A DNA stretch of 33,899 nt. It comes from an uncultured Duodenibacillus sp. Lineage in GTDB: Bacteria > Pseudomonadota > Gammaproteobacteria > Burkholderiales > Burkholderiaceae_F. The notes under the pieces are model-generated. The model made no database searches, was not told where the DNA came from, and was given only the letters and a program-made list of their open reading frames with translations. Position numbers and translations under genes: made by a program. The stretch covers positions 1 through 33,899 of the forward strand of contig CALXQS010000022.1 in assembly GCA_944390715.1 (NCBI GenBank), written 5' to 3'. Below are positions 25,680-32,812 of this stretch, piece after piece. How positions within the stretch are numbered: the first letter of the stretch is position 1; every line of letters begins with the position of its first letter.

Positions 25680-27014
25680 ATGCAGCAGCAAAGATCAAAC
25701 TGGAAAAGCCGTCTGGGCTTCATTCTGGCCAGCGCAGGCGCGGCCGTAGGGCTGGGCGCGATTTGGAAGTTTCCTTATCTGGCCGGCTCCAACGGGGGAA
25801 GCGTCTTCATGTTCCCCTACATCATCATCTCTTTTACGATCGGGCTGGCGCTGCTCATTGCTGAAATCGCCATCGGCCGCACGGGCAAAGGCGACATCGT
25901 GACGGCCTATGGCCGCATCGGCGGCAAGGGCTGGACCATCTGGGGGTATATCGGCGTACTGACCGGCTTTTGCGTGCTGTGCTTTTATTCGGCCATCGGC
26001 GGCTGGACGCTTTCATACACGGTCGACGCCTTTCTCGGCAACGGCTTGGTGACAAATCAAGACGAGCTCAACGCGCATTTCGGCGCCCTTGTCTCCAACC
26101 CCTACATCGCCATCGGCTATCAGGCGCTCTTTCTTTTCCTCACTGCCTGGGTCGTGGCCTACGACATCAGCAAGGGAATTGAGCGCATCAGCAAGGTGCT
26201 GATGCCTTTGCTGCTGGTGCTCGTGCTCATCGTGATTGCGCGCGGCGTGACGATCCCGGGCGCAGAAAAGGGTCTTGAATATCTCTTTAGCTGGTCGCCC
26301 GAAGCCTTTAGCTGGGAGGGGCTTCTTGCCGCGATGGGCTTTACTTTTTTCAGCCTTTGCGTGGGCTGCGGCTGCATGCTCACCTACGGCTCGTACCTGG
26401 CCAAGGACAGCAATCTGCTGAGCGGCTGCGCTTGGATTACGTTTTTGGCAACGCTTGCGTCCATTCTGGGTGGCCTGATGATCATGCCTGCGGTCTTTGC
26501 CTTTAATCTGAATCCCTCGGCAGGGCCCGGACTGACCTTCCTGACGATGCCGGCGGTGTTTGCGCAGCTGCCCGGCGGACAGTTTTTTGCCATTGCCTTT
26601 TATCTGTGCCTGGTGGTGGCGGCAATCACGAGTTCGGTTTCCATGCTCGAGCTCGTCGTCGCCTTCATGGTCGAGCAGTGGCGCATGACGCGCATCGGCG
26701 CCGTGGCGGCCTCCTCGCTTGCCATGCTTGTGGTGGGCAGCTTCTGCGGCCTGAGCTTCGGGCCGCTGGCCGACTTCAAGATTGCCGGACGCACGATTTT
26801 CGACAACTTCGACTTCTTGACGAGCAACATCTCGCTGCCCGTGGGCGGCCTGGTGGTCTGCATGCTGGTAAGCGTCAAGGCCTGGGATTTGATGAAGGAA
26901 GAAATCCGCTGCGGCAGCAATGTCTCGAGCACGTTTATGAACGCCTTTCGCTGGGTGATCATGATCGCCTGCCCGCTTCTGATTCTTACGGTTCTCATCA
27001 CCGGCTTGATCTAA
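25680..27014 (+). CDS. Sodium-dependent NSS (SLC6-like) amino-acid symporter, second of a tandem pair
   Basis: Also exactly 444 residues and clearly a paralogue of the gene before it: KSRLGFILASAGAAVGLGAIWKFPYL, NGGSVFMFPYIIISF, GFTFFSLCVGCGCMLTYGSYL, GGLMIMPAVFAF, and LSFGPLADFKIAGR align segment by segment. The divergence looks substantial, including at the unwound helix-1 neighbourhood (SAGAA for GAGSA) and the helix-6 SLCVGCGC for SLSIGSGI, which adds two cysteines near the expected substrate site. A different substrate or affinity is likely. The ATG at 25680 has a strong GGGAGG site; an in-frame start at 25623 lacks one. The gene is followed by a strong hairpin without a T-run. Confidence 0.94.
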   Translation: MQQQRSNWKSRLGFILASAGAAVGLGAIWKFPYLAGSNGGSVFMFPYIIISFTIGLALLIAEIAIGRTGKGDIVTAYGRIGGKGWTIWGYIGVLTGFCVLCFYSAIGGWTLSYTVDAFLGNGLVTNQDELNAHFGALVSNPYIAIGYQALFLFLTAWVVAYDISKGIERISKVLMPLLLVLVLIVIARGVTIPGAEKGLEYLFSWSPEAFSWEGLLAAMGFTFFSLCVGCGCMLTYGSYLAKDSNLLSGCAWITFLATLASILGGLMIMPAVFAFNLNPSAGPGLTFLTMPAVFAQLPGGQFFAIAFYLCLVVAAITSSVSMLELVVAFMVEQWRMTRIGAVAASSLAMLVVGSFCGLSFGPLADFKIAGRTIFDNFDFLTSNISLPVGGLVVCMLVSVKAWDLMKEEIRCGSNVSSTFMNAFRWVIMIACPLLILTVLITGLI

Positions 27015-27049
27015 GGCATTGCCTGCCGCAAGGCGCAGCCGGCTCATAG

Positions 27050-27091
27050 ATTTCGGCCCGTCAAACCAGTGCTGGTTCGGCGGGCCGAAAT
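27050..27091. terminator. Large hairpin between convergent NSS and RNA methyltransferase genes
   Basis: An 11-bp perfect outer stem (ATTTCGGCCCG 27050-27060 with CGGGCCGAAAT 27081-27091) encloses AACCAG/CTGGTT (27064-27069, 27072-27077) on a two-base loop. It sits between convergent genes, as a bidirectional terminator would, but has no T-run on either strand, so it may instead be a 3' stabiliser or a factor-dependent site. Confidence 0.5.
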
Positions 27092-27118
27092 GCCTTCAGC
27101 TCAAAGTTCAAGCCGCAG

Positions 27119-27934
27119 TCAGTGCGAGGCCAGAAGCCTTCTGCGCCTCTGCTCAAAGAGACAGACGGCCGCCGCCGCCCCTACGTTGAGCGACTCGCAG
27201 TCATGCTCAATGTCAATCAGAAAGCGCGCATCGGCAGCGGCAAGGGCTTTTTCTGAGAGCCCCGGCCCTTCGGCTCCCATCATCCACACCGTCGCGGTCT
27301 CCTCCCACCCCGGGGTTCTGAAAAGGTCGCGGCCGCCGCGCGCATCGGCACCCAGCCGTCTGGCGGCAAACATGCTGCGCAAATCCTCGACGTCGACGTT
27401 TTCATAAAGGCGCGCGGCAAAGTGCGCGCCCATGCCTGCGCGCAGAACCTTGGGCGTCCAAAATCCTGCCGTATCGCGGCTTGCCGCGATGTGGCGCACG
27501 CCTGCGGCAACGGCCGTGCGAATGAGCGTGCCGACGTTTCCAGCGTCCTGCACCCCGTCAAGATACAGCGCATCGGCCGCAATGGGCTGCATCGGGCGAT
27601 CGGCAAGCACGGCGGGCACTTCAATCATGATGCCGGTGCCGTTTTCGACCGGACAGACTTGATCGTAGACGGCAGCGGGCAGTTCGTAGATGCGCGCCTG
27701 GGCTTCGAGCCCTGCGGCGGCCAGCGCAAGTTCTCGAGCTTGTCTGCTGCAGGCTTCGCTCAAAATGACCGCACGCGGGGCGATGCCCCGCTCGCAGATC
27801 ACTTGAGCCAGATGCAGGCCTTCGGCAAGAGTGGTTCCAAATTTCTTGACGGCGCGCGTGCTCTCGCCAAGCCTGCGCCAGCGCTTGACATGCTCGTTGG
27901 AGGTCGATGATAGGTAGAAGGTTTTTTGCTGCAT
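27119..27934 (-). CDS. TrmH/SpoU-family (SPOUT) RNA 2'-O-methyltransferase
   Basis: A 271-residue SPOUT methyltransferase. The N-terminal substrate-binding part has EGLHLAQVICERGIAPRAVI. The three SpoU motifs are present: LDGVQDAGNVGTLIRTAVA (motif 1, with the N-x-G-x3-R residues), VWMMGAEGPGLSE (motif 2), and CESLNVGAAAAVCLF (motif 3, forming the SAM-binding knot). It methylates ribose in rRNA or tRNA; the target base is not predictable. The ATG at 27934 lacks a Shine-Dalgarno site, but the frame's 98-codon upstream extension is low-complexity and unlike the family. It converges on the second NSS gene and is divergent from the acyl-CoA ligase across 1.1 kb. Confidence 0.9.
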   Translation of the reverse strand: MQQKTFYLSSTSNEHVKRWRRLGESTRAVKKFGTTLAEGLHLAQVICERGIAPRAVILSEACSRQARELALAAAGLEAQARIYELPAAVYDQVCPVENGTGIMIEVPAVLADRPMQPIAADALYLDGVQDAGNVGTLIRTAVAAGVRHIAASRDTAGFWTPKVLRAGMGAHFAARLYENVDVEDLRSMFAARRLGADARGGRDLFRTPGWEETATVWMMGAEGPGLSEKALAAADARFLIDIEHDCESLNVGAAAAVCLFEQRRRRLLASH

Positions 27935-28249
27935 AAGTGCGGGTTGGTTGGGCTGCCCAGGGTTCAAAAGCGAGAATTGTAAGCTTTTTGCCTTGAGAAG
28001 CCTTCTTTTGTCAAGACTGCGGCAAACGAAAAAACGATTCCTAGAGCCTTCCTTATCCGACTTGGGGAAGCGCGGATGAGACGGCCTCAGAATTGGAAGT
28101 CTGCTCGCAGCAGAAAGACCCCGGCAGCCGCTTGAAAATGCTCTTTTTTTCATGCCGCAGCGCAAGTGCCGGCCGCTTGAGGCTTCAAAATATGCACCAT
28201 TTTGGTGCTTGCGTGAAAGAAACGACAAAATCTTAAGATTTACATTTTA

Positions 28250-28263
28250 TTGACATAAGTCAA
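28250..28263. promoter_or_regulatory. FNR/FixK-like palindromic site
   Basis: TTGAC-ATAA-GTCAA is a perfect 5+4+5 palindrome and fits TTGA-N6-TCAA, the core of FNR/FixK-type sites (FNR prefers TTGAT-N4-ATCAA). A perfect 12-bp palindrome, AATCTTAAGATT, is centred 22 bases away (28229-28240). No gene starts within 300 bases. Confidence 0.4.
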
Positions 28264-28534
28264 TGTGTTAACAGCCTTTTGTTTTTCCTATGGACTGATT
28301 CTGCATTAAGAAACACGCCCTTTTGCATTCGTGAGCAAGAAATTTTAGGGGCGCAGAGCGTTTGCGAACGACATAAAAAAGCACATCTGCATCAGGCCGG
28401 CAGCCGTGTGCGGCGGCGCACGTTGTCTTGCTGCGGCGGCAGCGTGTTTGCAGGGGTTGGTTCGTGCAGGGAGCTTGGTGCAGGCGTCAACGCTGTTGAG
28501 CGGACATGTTTGTCTGGTGCGCGCGGGATAAGAG

Positions 28535-28554
28535 CGCCGTCAGGCGGTTTTTTT
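28535..28554 (+). terminator. Weak hairpin with T7 run, plus strand
   Basis: CGCC-GTCA-GGCG followed one base later by seven T. The stem is only 4 bp, so it is a weak terminator candidate; no plus-strand gene upstream needs it. Confidence 0.25.
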
Positions 28555-28589
28555 CGAGGAATTGAGCCAGTTACAAGCGCACAAAAAGC

Positions 28590-28627
28590 AAAAAAGCTGT
28601 CAGCGTTTCCCTTTTTTCGCTGACAGC
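28590..28627 (-). terminator. Strong intrinsic terminator, minus strand
   Basis: A 10-bp perfect stem with a 12-base loop (28606-28617) and, on the minus strand, TTTTTTGCTTTTT immediately after. No minus-strand protein gene lies directly upstream, so it most likely ends a non-coding transcript. Confidence 0.75.
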
Positions 28628-28710
28628 TCTTTAAATTTCTGCAGTTGAAAATCACGACGACCAAATCGTGTTCTCGGTGCGAGGAGCATCGCATTGTTTT
28701 TGTTGCAGAC
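28590..28710 (-). ncRNA. Candidate small RNA (about 120 nt), minus strand
   Basis: A promoter-like pair (28717-28745, 17-bp spacing) would start a transcript near 28710. It would contain a CACGA/TCGTG hairpin (28653-28670), then a 10-bp perfect terminator stem (GCTGTCAGCG 28596-28605 with CGCTGACAGC 28618-28627) and a run of six T. No open reading frame with a ribosome site lies inside. I do not recognise a known RNA family. It is placed in a long gene-free interval, as expected for an intergenic sRNA, but there is no expression evidence. Confidence 0.45.
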
Positions 28711-28716
28711 GGAAAC

Positions 28717-28745
28717 ACTTTAACACAGTGAAATCCCCGACTCAA
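28717..28745 (-). promoter_or_regulatory. Promoter candidate for the small RNA
   Basis: On the minus strand TTGAGT (four of six) and TAAAGT (four of six) are separated by exactly 17 bases. The match is moderate; support comes from its position just before the terminator. Confidence 0.4.
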
Positions 28746-28878
28746 TGCTTGAAATTGCTCGTTTTTATGCCATAGACAAAATGCTTAGGTGCTAACCCAG
28801 AAGACATTTTATGTAGTTCACATCTTTGCACCACAGTAGTGCATTGGAAAAATATTCGGTTTGCATATCCCGCGTTTT

Positions 28879-28896
28879 ATCATCCGTACGGATGAT
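28879..28896. repeat. 18-bp perfect palindrome upstream of the acyl-CoA ligase
   Basis: ATCATCCGTACGGATGAT is its own reverse complement over all 18 bases. It lies 169 bases before the ligase start. The plus strand continues TTTT after it, so it could also act as a small terminator; as DNA it has the size and symmetry of a TetR-type operator. Confidence 0.5.
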
Positions 28897-29064
28897 TTTT
28901 CCTTCCTCGTTTCGTGTCCGACGGCGCAGATGCGCTAAAGTGTGCGCGATGCTGCGCGCAGAAGGCTTTTGCGGCTTAGGAGGCTTCATTTTTCGGATCA
29001 TCCAGGCCTGCAGGCACCGGGCGCAGAAAAAATAAGAACTGCATACATCAGCAAAGGATCAGTC

Positions 29065-30909
29065 TTGACTCAGACAGCGGATACCCGTCAATCCCGCGCA
29101 GCTGAAATTGAGGTGCTGCGCACGCTTCCCGAACTGCTTTTTCACCATCTGGAAAAGCGCCCGGAGATGCCCCTATATCAGTTTTACGACAACCGCACCA
29201 AGGAGTGGACGACGCTGTGCGTGCGCGAAGTGTGCGCGCGCGTGATGCGCTGGGCGCACGCATTTGCCGCGATGGGCCTCAAGCGAGGCGACCGCGTGGC
29301 GATGCTTCTGCCCAACGGGATCGACGCCGTGTGCTTTGACATGGCGGCGCTTACCTGTGCGCTTGTGCCGGTTCCTCTGCACGCCATCGACACTCCGGGG
29401 TCGTCGGCCTACATTCTCAACGATTCGGGTGCAAAGTTTCTCGTCACCAACAAGCTTTTGAAGTGGAAGGCCATTGCCGAGACCGGCCCCCTGCCCAATC
29501 TGCAGTGCGTGGTCATCACCGATGAGGCCATTGAAACGAAAGACGAAGGCGGACTGACGCTCACCAACGCCGACCATTGGCTTGCGGGCGGCGGCGAGAC
29601 GCCGCTTCCGGCTGGTCCCGAACCCACAGATCTTGCCGCGCTTGTCTACACCTCGGGCACGACGGGCCGCCCCAAGGGCGTGATGCTCACGCACCGCGCG
29701 ATTTTGAGCGACATCTGGGGCGTGATGGGACTGATCGTGCCCGAACCCGAAGACGTGTGGTTTTCGTTCCTGCCGCTGTCGCACACGTTTGAGCGCACCA
29801 CGACCTACTACTATGCGCTCGGCATGGGGTGCCTGGTCGGCTTCAACCGCAACATCGGCCTTCTGCAGGACGACATGCGCATCATCCGTCCGACGATCAT
29901 GATGAGCGTGCCGCGCGTCTTTGAAAAGATCTACGCCAAGATTCACGACCGGCTTGCCCCCAAGTCGAAGTTCGTGCACTTCATGTTCAACTGGGCGGTC
30001 GACGTCGGTTGGCGGCGCTTTTGCCGCGCCAACGGGCTGCCTGTCGAGCCTTCGGCGCTGTCGATTTTCGATCCCTTTGTGGCGAACTTCCTCTCGGCCA
30101 AGGTCGGTCAGTCCGTGCGCAACGTTTTCGGCGGCCGCATCCGTGCAGTGATCTCGGGCGGCGCCGCTCTCAGCAGCAACATCGCCCGCACCTTCATCGG
30201 TCTGGGCGTCAACATCCTGCAGGGCTACGGCATGACCGAGGCAAGCCCCGTGATTGCCGTCAACCGCTTCGAGTGCAATCACCCCACCACCGTGGGGGTG
30301 CCGTTGGTGAACATCGACGTCAAGCTGGGCGACAACGACGAGCTGATGGTCAAGGGCCCCATTTTGATGAGCGGCTACTGGAACCGTCCTGAGGATACGC
30401 GTGCGGTCATTACCGAAGACGGGTGGCTTAAGACGGGCGATCAGGCCGACATCTACTCTGACGGCCACATCCGCATCAAGGGCCGAATCAAGGAGATCAT
30501 CGTCACGAGCACGGGCGAGAAGATTCCGCCGGCGGACCTCGAGCAGGCCATTGAGGTTGATCCGCTCTTTGAGCAGGTGATGGCCGTCGGCGAAGACCGT
30601 CCCTACATCGCGGCGCTTGCCGTGGTCAATCCGACGCAGTTTGAAATCTTCGCCAAGGAACTGGGCAAGGATCCGAACGCTGCCGACATTCTGATGGACA
30701 AGGAAGTGCGCACGGCCGCCCTCAGACGCATCAAGGCGCTGGCGGCCAACTTCCCCAATTACGGCGTGCCGAGAAACGTCAGACTCTTGTCTGAGCCCTG
30801 GACGATTGAAAACGGGCTGCTTACGCCCACCTTGAAGCTCAAGCGCGCAAGAATCCGCGCCCAGTACGCCGAGGCAATCGCCGAGCTCTACGGCGACCGC
30901 AGAGCGTAG
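29065..30909 (+). CDS. Long-chain acyl-CoA ligase (AMP-forming, Faa1 type)
   Basis: A 614-residue AMP-forming ligase, which activates fatty acids with ATP and CoA at the inner face of the membrane. ANL-superfamily motifs: P-loop YTSGTTGRPKGVMLTH, then FLPLSHTFERT (acyl-CoA synthetase motif), GYGMTEASPV (A5-type), GWLKTGDQADIYSDGHIRI and KGRIKEIIVTSTGEKIPP (hinge and catalytic-Lys region in the C-terminal domain). The 'LSHTFERTTTYY' and 'GRIRAVISGGAALS' segments are typical of the long-chain COG1022 type. There is no ATG near the right place; the TTG at 29065 has AAGGA seven bases upstream and is the best start. The GTG at 28942 has no ribosome site. A terminator overlaps its stop codon. Confidence 0.92.
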   Translation: MTQTADTRQSRAAEIEVLRTLPELLFHHLEKRPEMPLYQFYDNRTKEWTTLCVREVCARVMRWAHAFAAMGLKRGDRVAMLLPNGIDAVCFDMAALTCALVPVPLHAIDTPGSSAYILNDSGAKFLVTNKLLKWKAIAETGPLPNLQCVVITDEAIETKDEGGLTLTNADHWLAGGGETPLPAGPEPTDLAALVYTSGTTGRPKGVMLTHRAILSDIWGVMGLIVPEPEDVWFSFLPLSHTFERTTTYYYALGMGCLVGFNRNIGLLQDDMRIIRPTIMMSVPRVFEKIYAKIHDRLAPKSKFVHFMFNWAVDVGWRRFCRANGLPVEPSALSIFDPFVANFLSAKVGQSVRNVFGGRIRAVISGGAALSSNIARTFIGLGVNILQGYGMTEASPVIAVNRFECNHPTTVGVPLVNIDVKLGDNDELMVKGPILMSGYWNRPEDTRAVITEDGWLKTGDQADIYSDGHIRIKGRIKEIIVTSTGEKIPPADLEQAIEVDPLFEQVMAVGEDRPYIAALAVVNPTQFEIFAKELGKDPNAADILMDKEVRTAALRRIKALAANFPNYGVPRNVRLLSEPWTIENGLLTPTLKLKRARIRAQYAEAIAELYGDRRA

Positions 30910-30936
30910 TTCGGCCTCTGCTTTTTTTAGTTTTTT
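30899..30936 (+). terminator. Terminator overlapping the acyl-CoA ligase stop codon
   Basis: GCAGAG (30899-30904, inside the last codons) pairs with CTCTGC (30916-30921), followed by seven T, AG and six T. The stop codon is in the 11-base loop. Confidence 0.6.
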
Positions 30937-30941
30937 GCCTG

Positions 30942-30991
30942 TCCCGCTTGCGGCGAGCAGTTTTTTAGAAATCTGCGCGGCCCAAGCGGGA
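30942..30991. repeat. Long inverted repeat between convergent genes
   Basis: TCCCGCTT (30942-30949) and AAGCGGGA (30984-30991) pair perfectly, with an inner GCAG/CTGC stem. No T-run follows on the minus strand, where the converging D-serine-dehydratase-like gene would read into it. Confidence 0.45.
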
Positions 30992-31034
30992 TATTCATGC
31001 GCTTGGCGGCAGCCCCAGGGGCGCAGCCCGAAAG

Positions 31035-32165
31035 CTACCAGCGGTTGCAGCGCTGCCAGACGGCCGTCACGGTCTGCCCCTGCACCACGTTGTAGGCTTC
31101 AAAGGCCGCCGCTGTCGGACAGGCATGATTGGGCAGAATTCTCAGCTTCGTGTCCAAAGCGTACGCCTTGACGTCAAAGGGCGCGCCGTCGCGCCTGCAG
31201 ATGACGCCGTGCTCCTGATTGCACTGCTTGACCCAGAGATCCTCGATGAGATTGCCTTCAACGTCGCACACGAGTCCGTAGCCGCAGTCCACCGACTGAG
31301 AGGCCGTGCCGCGGTCTCGGCTCATGGCCAGAAAGCCGCCGTCGGTGATGATCCAGCTCTTGTCTTCCTGCCAGCCGATCACGCTCACAAGCACCGAGAG
31401 CGCAATGTCTTCGACCTTGCATACGCCCAGGCCCGCCATCACCAGATCGTAAAACGCGCCCACCCCGCTGCGGTATTCAGTCACTGATCCGAAGCGCTTG
31501 CGGGTTCGAACAAAGGTGGGCGTAGAGCCGACGCTCACGATCGAGCAGGCAAAGCCCGCCTCAGACAAAAGAGCGCAAGCATCAGTCAGCGCCTGTGATT
31601 CGCTTGCTGCGGCGGCTTCGATCTCTTGGGTTGTGCGTGCGTTGTAGCTTTCTCCCGCGTGCGTGAGCACGCCGAGAAAGCGCGCCCCGTCGGTGAGGCT
31701 GCTCGCGACTTCAACCATGGCCGGGTCGTTGGGCTTGAGTCCGGATCTGTGGCCGTCGCAGTCAATTTCGATCAGCACGCCGATTTTGCTTTGATTTTCT
31801 CTGCAAAAGCGCGAGACGGCCTGCGCTGCAGGCACATTGTCAAGAATGATCTTGACGTCGGCGCCGGCGCGGTTGAGCGCATCGATGCGCGCGAGCTTGT
31901 GCGGCGCAATTCCCACGGCATAGATGAGGTCCGTGATGCCGGCTGCGGCAAAGTACTCGGCTTCCCGCACGGTCGACACCGTTGCCGGACCGCAGGCGCC
32001 GTCAAGCTGCATGCGGGCAATTTCGATGCATTTGTGCGTCTTGAGATGCGGGCGCCAGACAACGCCGAGCTCTCGGGCCCGGGCCTGCGCAAAGGCGATG
32101 TTTTTTTCGAGTTTGGGCTTGTCCAGAATAAGGCTCGGCGTATCGAGCTCGTTGATTTGGGTCAT
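31035..32165 (-). CDS. PLP-dependent D-serine dehydratase/D-threonine aldolase-like enzyme (DSD1 family)
   Basis: A 376-residue fold-type III PLP enzyme. The N-terminus ELDTPSLILDKPKLEKNI and the motif WRPHLKTHK with PLP Lys42 are typical of the family. The C-terminal metal site is PNHACPTAA with H347 and C349. The His-x-Cys pair resembles D-serine dehydratases (zinc), whereas D-threonine aldolases have His-x-Asp, so a D-serine dehydratase or a related 3-hydroxy-D-amino-acid lyase is more likely. It is cytoplasmic, with no signal peptide. The ATG at 32165 has a strong AAGGGGGA site. It lies 153 bases downstream of the Phd-like gene on the same strand. Confidence 0.88.
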   Translation of the reverse strand: MTQINELDTPSLILDKPKLEKNIAFAQARARELGVVWRPHLKTHKCIEIARMQLDGACGPATVSTVREAEYFAAAGITDLIYAVGIAPHKLARIDALNRAGADVKIILDNVPAAQAVSRFCRENQSKIGVLIEIDCDGHRSGLKPNDPAMVEVASSLTDGARFLGVLTHAGESYNARTTQEIEAAAASESQALTDACALLSEAGFACSIVSVGSTPTFVRTRKRFGSVTEYRSGVGAFYDLVMAGLGVCKVEDIALSVLVSVIGWQEDKSWIITDGGFLAMSRDRGTASQSVDCGYGLVCDVEGNLIEDLWVKQCNQEHGVICRRDGAPFDVKAYALDTKLRILPNHACPTAAAFEAYNVVQGQTVTAVWQRCNRW

Positions 32166-32318
32166 GCATTCCCCCTTGGGCGAGGCTTTGTTCGAGCAGC
32201 AGCAGCTCTTTTTGAGCTAGGGATGAGCGCCGCGGCTCGTCCGACAGGATTGTCTTGATGCTCATGATAACGCCTCGGGCTTGACCTGCCGCCGATGCGC
32301 GCGCTGAAGGGTGAAGCT

Positions 32319-32630
32319 TTACTTGACGCTGAGCGCGCGGTTGAGAAATTCTGCTCCGACAAGACAGGCCGCCGCGTGCCCGCGCATCATGATGCAGTAG
32401 CGCTTTTGTCCTGAGGCGGCGTTCTGGCAGACCTGATGGGTGCGCCTGTAGATTTCCGTCGTGGCTACAGATTCGCACCCGGCGGCTTCAACGTCTTCAA
32501 GCAGCGAAGGATGAACGAGCATGCAGTACGGTTCGCCGCCTCTGACCACCAGCACTGAGTGGCCGAGCCGCACGTCCTGCAAGTATTGCCCGAAATGTCG
32601 GGAAAAATGTGTGAAATCAACTGTCAGCAT
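32319..32630 (-). CDS. Phd/YefM-like antitoxin-type protein, orphan
   Basis: A 103-residue protein. Residues 4-46 (FTHFSRHFGQYLQDVRLGHSVLVVRGGEPYCMLVHPSLLED) follow the Phd/YefM pattern: helix, turn, hydrophobic strand, then R-G-G-E-P, strand. The second half (about 60-100) has a similar layout, QNAASGQKRYCIMMRGHAAACLV, and may be a decayed second copy. No toxin gene is beside it: the neighbours are the D-serine dehydratase-like gene and lysC. The ATG at 32630 has a GGGAG site; an upstream ATG at 32684 lacks support. Phd proteins bind DNA at palindromes over their own promoters; such sites are visible here (see 32734-32762). Without a toxin it may be a transcription factor. The short length lowers certainty. 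Confidence 0.65.
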   Translation of the reverse strand: MLTVDFTHFSRHFGQYLQDVRLGHSVLVVRGGEPYCMLVHPSLLEDVEAAGCESVATTEIYRRTHQVCQNAASGQKRYCIMMRGHAAACLVGAEFLNRALSVK

Positions 32631-32733
32631 GCAGTGCTCCCTGTGCATGACTGCTGCCCTGCGCACGGAATGTGCGCACGACAATGGACTAAGGGCGGCG
32701 CTTTAATAAACAAAAGCGGCTCTTATTTTCAAT

Positions 32734-32762
32734 ATTGTATCGTTGACTCAACAGTGAGCCAA
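32734..32762 (-). promoter_or_regulatory. Promoter with nested palindromes for the Phd-like gene
   Basis: On the minus strand TTGGCT (-35, four of six) and TACAAT (-10, five of six) are 17 bases apart. A perfect 11-bp palindrome (GTTGACTCAAC, 32742-32752) lies between them, and GAGCCAA (32756-32762) with TTGGCTC (32771-32777) forms an inverted repeat overlapping the -35. This is the layout expected for an autorepressed gene. Confidence 0.5.
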
Positions 32763-32793
32763 GTCGTTCATTGGCTCTAGTTCTTTTGGCGGC

Positions 32794-32812
32794 GCCTCCT
32801 ACGAAAGGAGGC
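32794..32812. repeat. GC-rich hairpin upstream of lysC
   Basis: GCCTCCT and AGGAGGC form a 7-bp perfect stem with a five-base loop. No T-run follows directly on either strand. Confidence 0.4.

Larger units (their letters stand above)
27935..29064. other. 1.1-kb non-coding interval
   Basis: The longest gene-free stretch in the window. Reading frames up to about 115 codons exist (e.g. 28279-28623 plus, 28392-28745 minus) but have no ribosome site, domain or coding-like composition. What can be seen is a 12-bp palindrome (28229-28240), an FNR-like palindrome (28250-28263), a weak plus-strand hairpin with a T7 run (28535-28554), a candidate minus-strand small RNA (28590-28710), and an 18-bp palindrome (28879-28896). 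Confidence 0.6.

Noticed and set aside
26013..27047. Minus-strand frame (344 codons) opposite the second NSS gene
   Set aside because: Shadow frame full of His, Gln and Arg; the NSS gene is clear.
28288..28340. String resembling the start of tmRNA (GGACTGATTCTGCATT)
   Set aside because: Only a short match; no tRNA-like 3' half, no tag reading frame and no CCA end downstream.
28279..28623. Plus-strand 114-codon frame in the 1.1-kb gap
   Set aside because: No ribosome site, no motif and a composition unlike a protein; treated as non-coding.
29173..30468. Long minus-strand frame (431 codons) opposite the acyl-CoA ligase
   Set aside because: Shadow of the ligase; no ribosome site and no family motif.
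32002..32265. Alternative minus-strand frame starting MSIKTILSDEPRR before the D-serine-dehydratase-like gene
   Set aside because: It has a GAGG site, but overlaps the certain gene by 160 bases in another frame and turns low-complexity.
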